DNA from: JBCDBH01 sp039184055
GTDB lineage: Bacteria; Acidobacteriota; Thermoanaerobaculia; Multivoradales; J023
Assembly (NCBI GenBank): GCA_039184055.1
Contig: JBCDBH010000125.1
Span: forward strand, 1-14,970
Reading direction: 5' to 3'
Length of the DNA: 14,970 bases
Below the pieces are notes generated by a model, which was given only the letters and a program-made list of their open reading frames with translations, had not been told where the DNA came from and did no database searches. A program made the position numbers and the translations under genes. Positions 14,540 to 14,970 of the stretch are shown here, piece by piece (the stretch's first letter is position 1; each line of letters begins with the position of its first letter).

Positions 14540-14591
14540 TTCAACGGCCTCCGACCTCGTCTCATTCGACCGAGGAACCGATCAGAGCCAG

Positions 14592-14705
14592 ATTGTCCAA
14601 TCCTGCGCGAGAAATTGCACAATTCGCACCTCATTGTCTAATTTTTCATCCGAAATCGCACAATTCACACCTCATTGTCTAATTTTTCGCGCGAAATTGT
14701 ACAAT
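14592..14705. repeat. Phased array of six ATTG-NN-YAAT dyads in 41-bp units
   Basis: Six related dyads occur at 14592 (attgtccaat), 14614 (attgcacaat), 14633 (attgtctaat), 14655 (atcgcacaat), 14674 (attgtctaat) and 14696 (attgtacaat, a perfect palindrome). Start-to-start distances alternate strictly: 22, 19, 22, 19, 22. The longer unit is 41 bases: 14611-14651, then 14652-14692, with a third partial copy from 14693 and a diverged one before 14611. Within one unit GAAATTGCACAAT can pair with ATTGTCTAATTTTTC, with small defects, giving a hairpin ended by a T run. A 12-base palindrome tttcgcgcgaaa lies at 14685-14696. The sequence could be an operator array, an iteron-like site, tandem weak terminators or a dispersed genomic repeat. 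The layout is seen; the role is not. Confidence 0.72.
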
Positions 14706-14746
14706 CGGGCGTCAAAAGCGAGTTTTTCATTTTCAAATCGCATTCT

Positions 14747-14970
14747 TTGCAGTCCTGCGTCAAATCCTCCGCGAGAGCGACGGACAAGAAGCTGATTCTA
14801 GAAGTCGACGAGGTCACCAAGCCTGTCCGAGCTAGCGAAAATCTTGACGCCGAAGAAGACAGCGAGCTAATCATCGGATTTAATCATCAAGTGGACAAAA
14901 CGACGTATTCAGAACATGTTAAAAACGGGACTATATCCGAGCTTCTGAATACTGAAAAAATAGTAGTCGG
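14747..14970 (+). CDS. Partial reading frame running off the window, unknown product
   Basis: From about 14771 one plus-strand frame stays open to the window end, while the other two plus-strand frames hold stops. Its translation looks protein-like and acidic: KKLILEVDEVTKPVRASEN, then AEEDSELIIGFNHQVDKTTY, then SEHVKNGTISELLNTEKIVV. I recognise no family. No ATG precedes it in frame. A TTG at 14747 is the nearest alternative start, and a GTG lies inside at 14891; neither has a Shine-Dalgarno. The frame continues open upstream into the repeat array, so either a rare start is used, the 5' end was lost, or the frame is chance. Codons are clearly AT-richer than in the operon (AAA, AAT, ATA, GTA), suggesting a different origin. 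Confidence 0.35.
   Translation, partial: MQSCVKSSARATDKKLILEVDEVTKPVRASENLDAEEDSELIIGFNHQVDKTTYSEHVKNGTISELLNTEKIVV

Noticed and set aside
14592..14705. CRISPR array or mobile-element end
   Set aside because: The units are contiguous without variable spacers, and no transposase, terminal inverted pair or target duplication is visible in the window.
14049..14795. 248-residue plus-strand frame overlapping the RDD gene and the repeat array
   Set aside because: It is rich in Ser/Thr/Pro/Ala from a shifted reading of the RDD gene, then reads through the repeats. The RDD frame is clearly the real one.
14665..14874. 69-residue minus-strand frame ending in the dyad array
   Set aside because: Its C-terminal third is encoded by the repeat array, there is no family resemblance, and the plus-strand frame over the same bases looks more protein-like. 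A small real gene is not fully excluded.

Overview
This is a GC-rich, densely packed bacterial chromosome segment. The first gene has a signal peptide and a beta-barrel ending in a terminal Phe. Together with the envelope genes, that points to a Gram-negative host. The mix of a MacB/FtsX-type orphan permease, a CadC-like winged-helix/TPR regulator and a MoxR-DUF58-SpoIIM-RDD operon is what I would expect in a high-GC gammaproteobacterium (Xanthomonadales/Chromatiales-like). Acidobacteria or Myxococcota cannot be excluded from sequence alone. I see no tRNA, rRNA, CRISPR array, transposase or phage gene.

Layout. (1) 1-867, minus strand: a small outer-membrane beta-barrel protein with a possible terminator at the left edge. 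(2) 868-1092: a divergent intergenic region with three CCTNAGG heptamers and a TATGAT box. (3) 1093-3507, plus strand: a large duplicated FtsX/MacB-type permease with no ATPase partner in view. (4) 7040-3528, minus strand: a three-gene unit read leftwards. It comprises a 404-aa zinc-ribbon/RDD membrane protein, a 159-aa two-helix membrane protein, and a membrane-anchored winged-helix transcription factor with TPRs. The junction between the first two genes consists of four perfect 17-bp repeats, which read as a chain of four identical six-codon mini-ORFs joined by ATGA overlaps. (5) 7041-7143: a short divergent promoter region. (6) 7144-14527, plus strand: an eight-gene operon with almost every junction overlapping. 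The order is B-box-like zinc/TM protein, polytopic membrane protein, DUF4129, DUF4350, MoxR AAA+ ATPase, DUF58, SpoIIM-like protein and RDD protein. (7) 14528-14970: an AT-richer non-operon region. It has a hairpin at the end of the RDD gene, a regular array of six ATTG-NN-YAAT dyads, and the start or a fragment of an unidentified reading frame running off the window.

How the genes fit together. MoxR ATPases with DUF58 (von Willebrand-like) partners are thought to remodel or mature protein complexes. The flanking DUF4129, DUF4350, SpoIIM and RDD proteins are all membrane proteins, so the operon most likely encodes one membrane-anchored machine of unknown substrate. The divergent minus-strand unit shares two of its building blocks, the B-box-like zinc module and the RDD domain, and ends with a transmembrane transcription factor. 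I infer that the two divergent units may form one functional locus with its own membrane regulator.

The two most unusual signals are the chained mini-ORF array at 5758-5829 and the phased dyad array at 14592-14705. Neither is explained by ordinary gene content.
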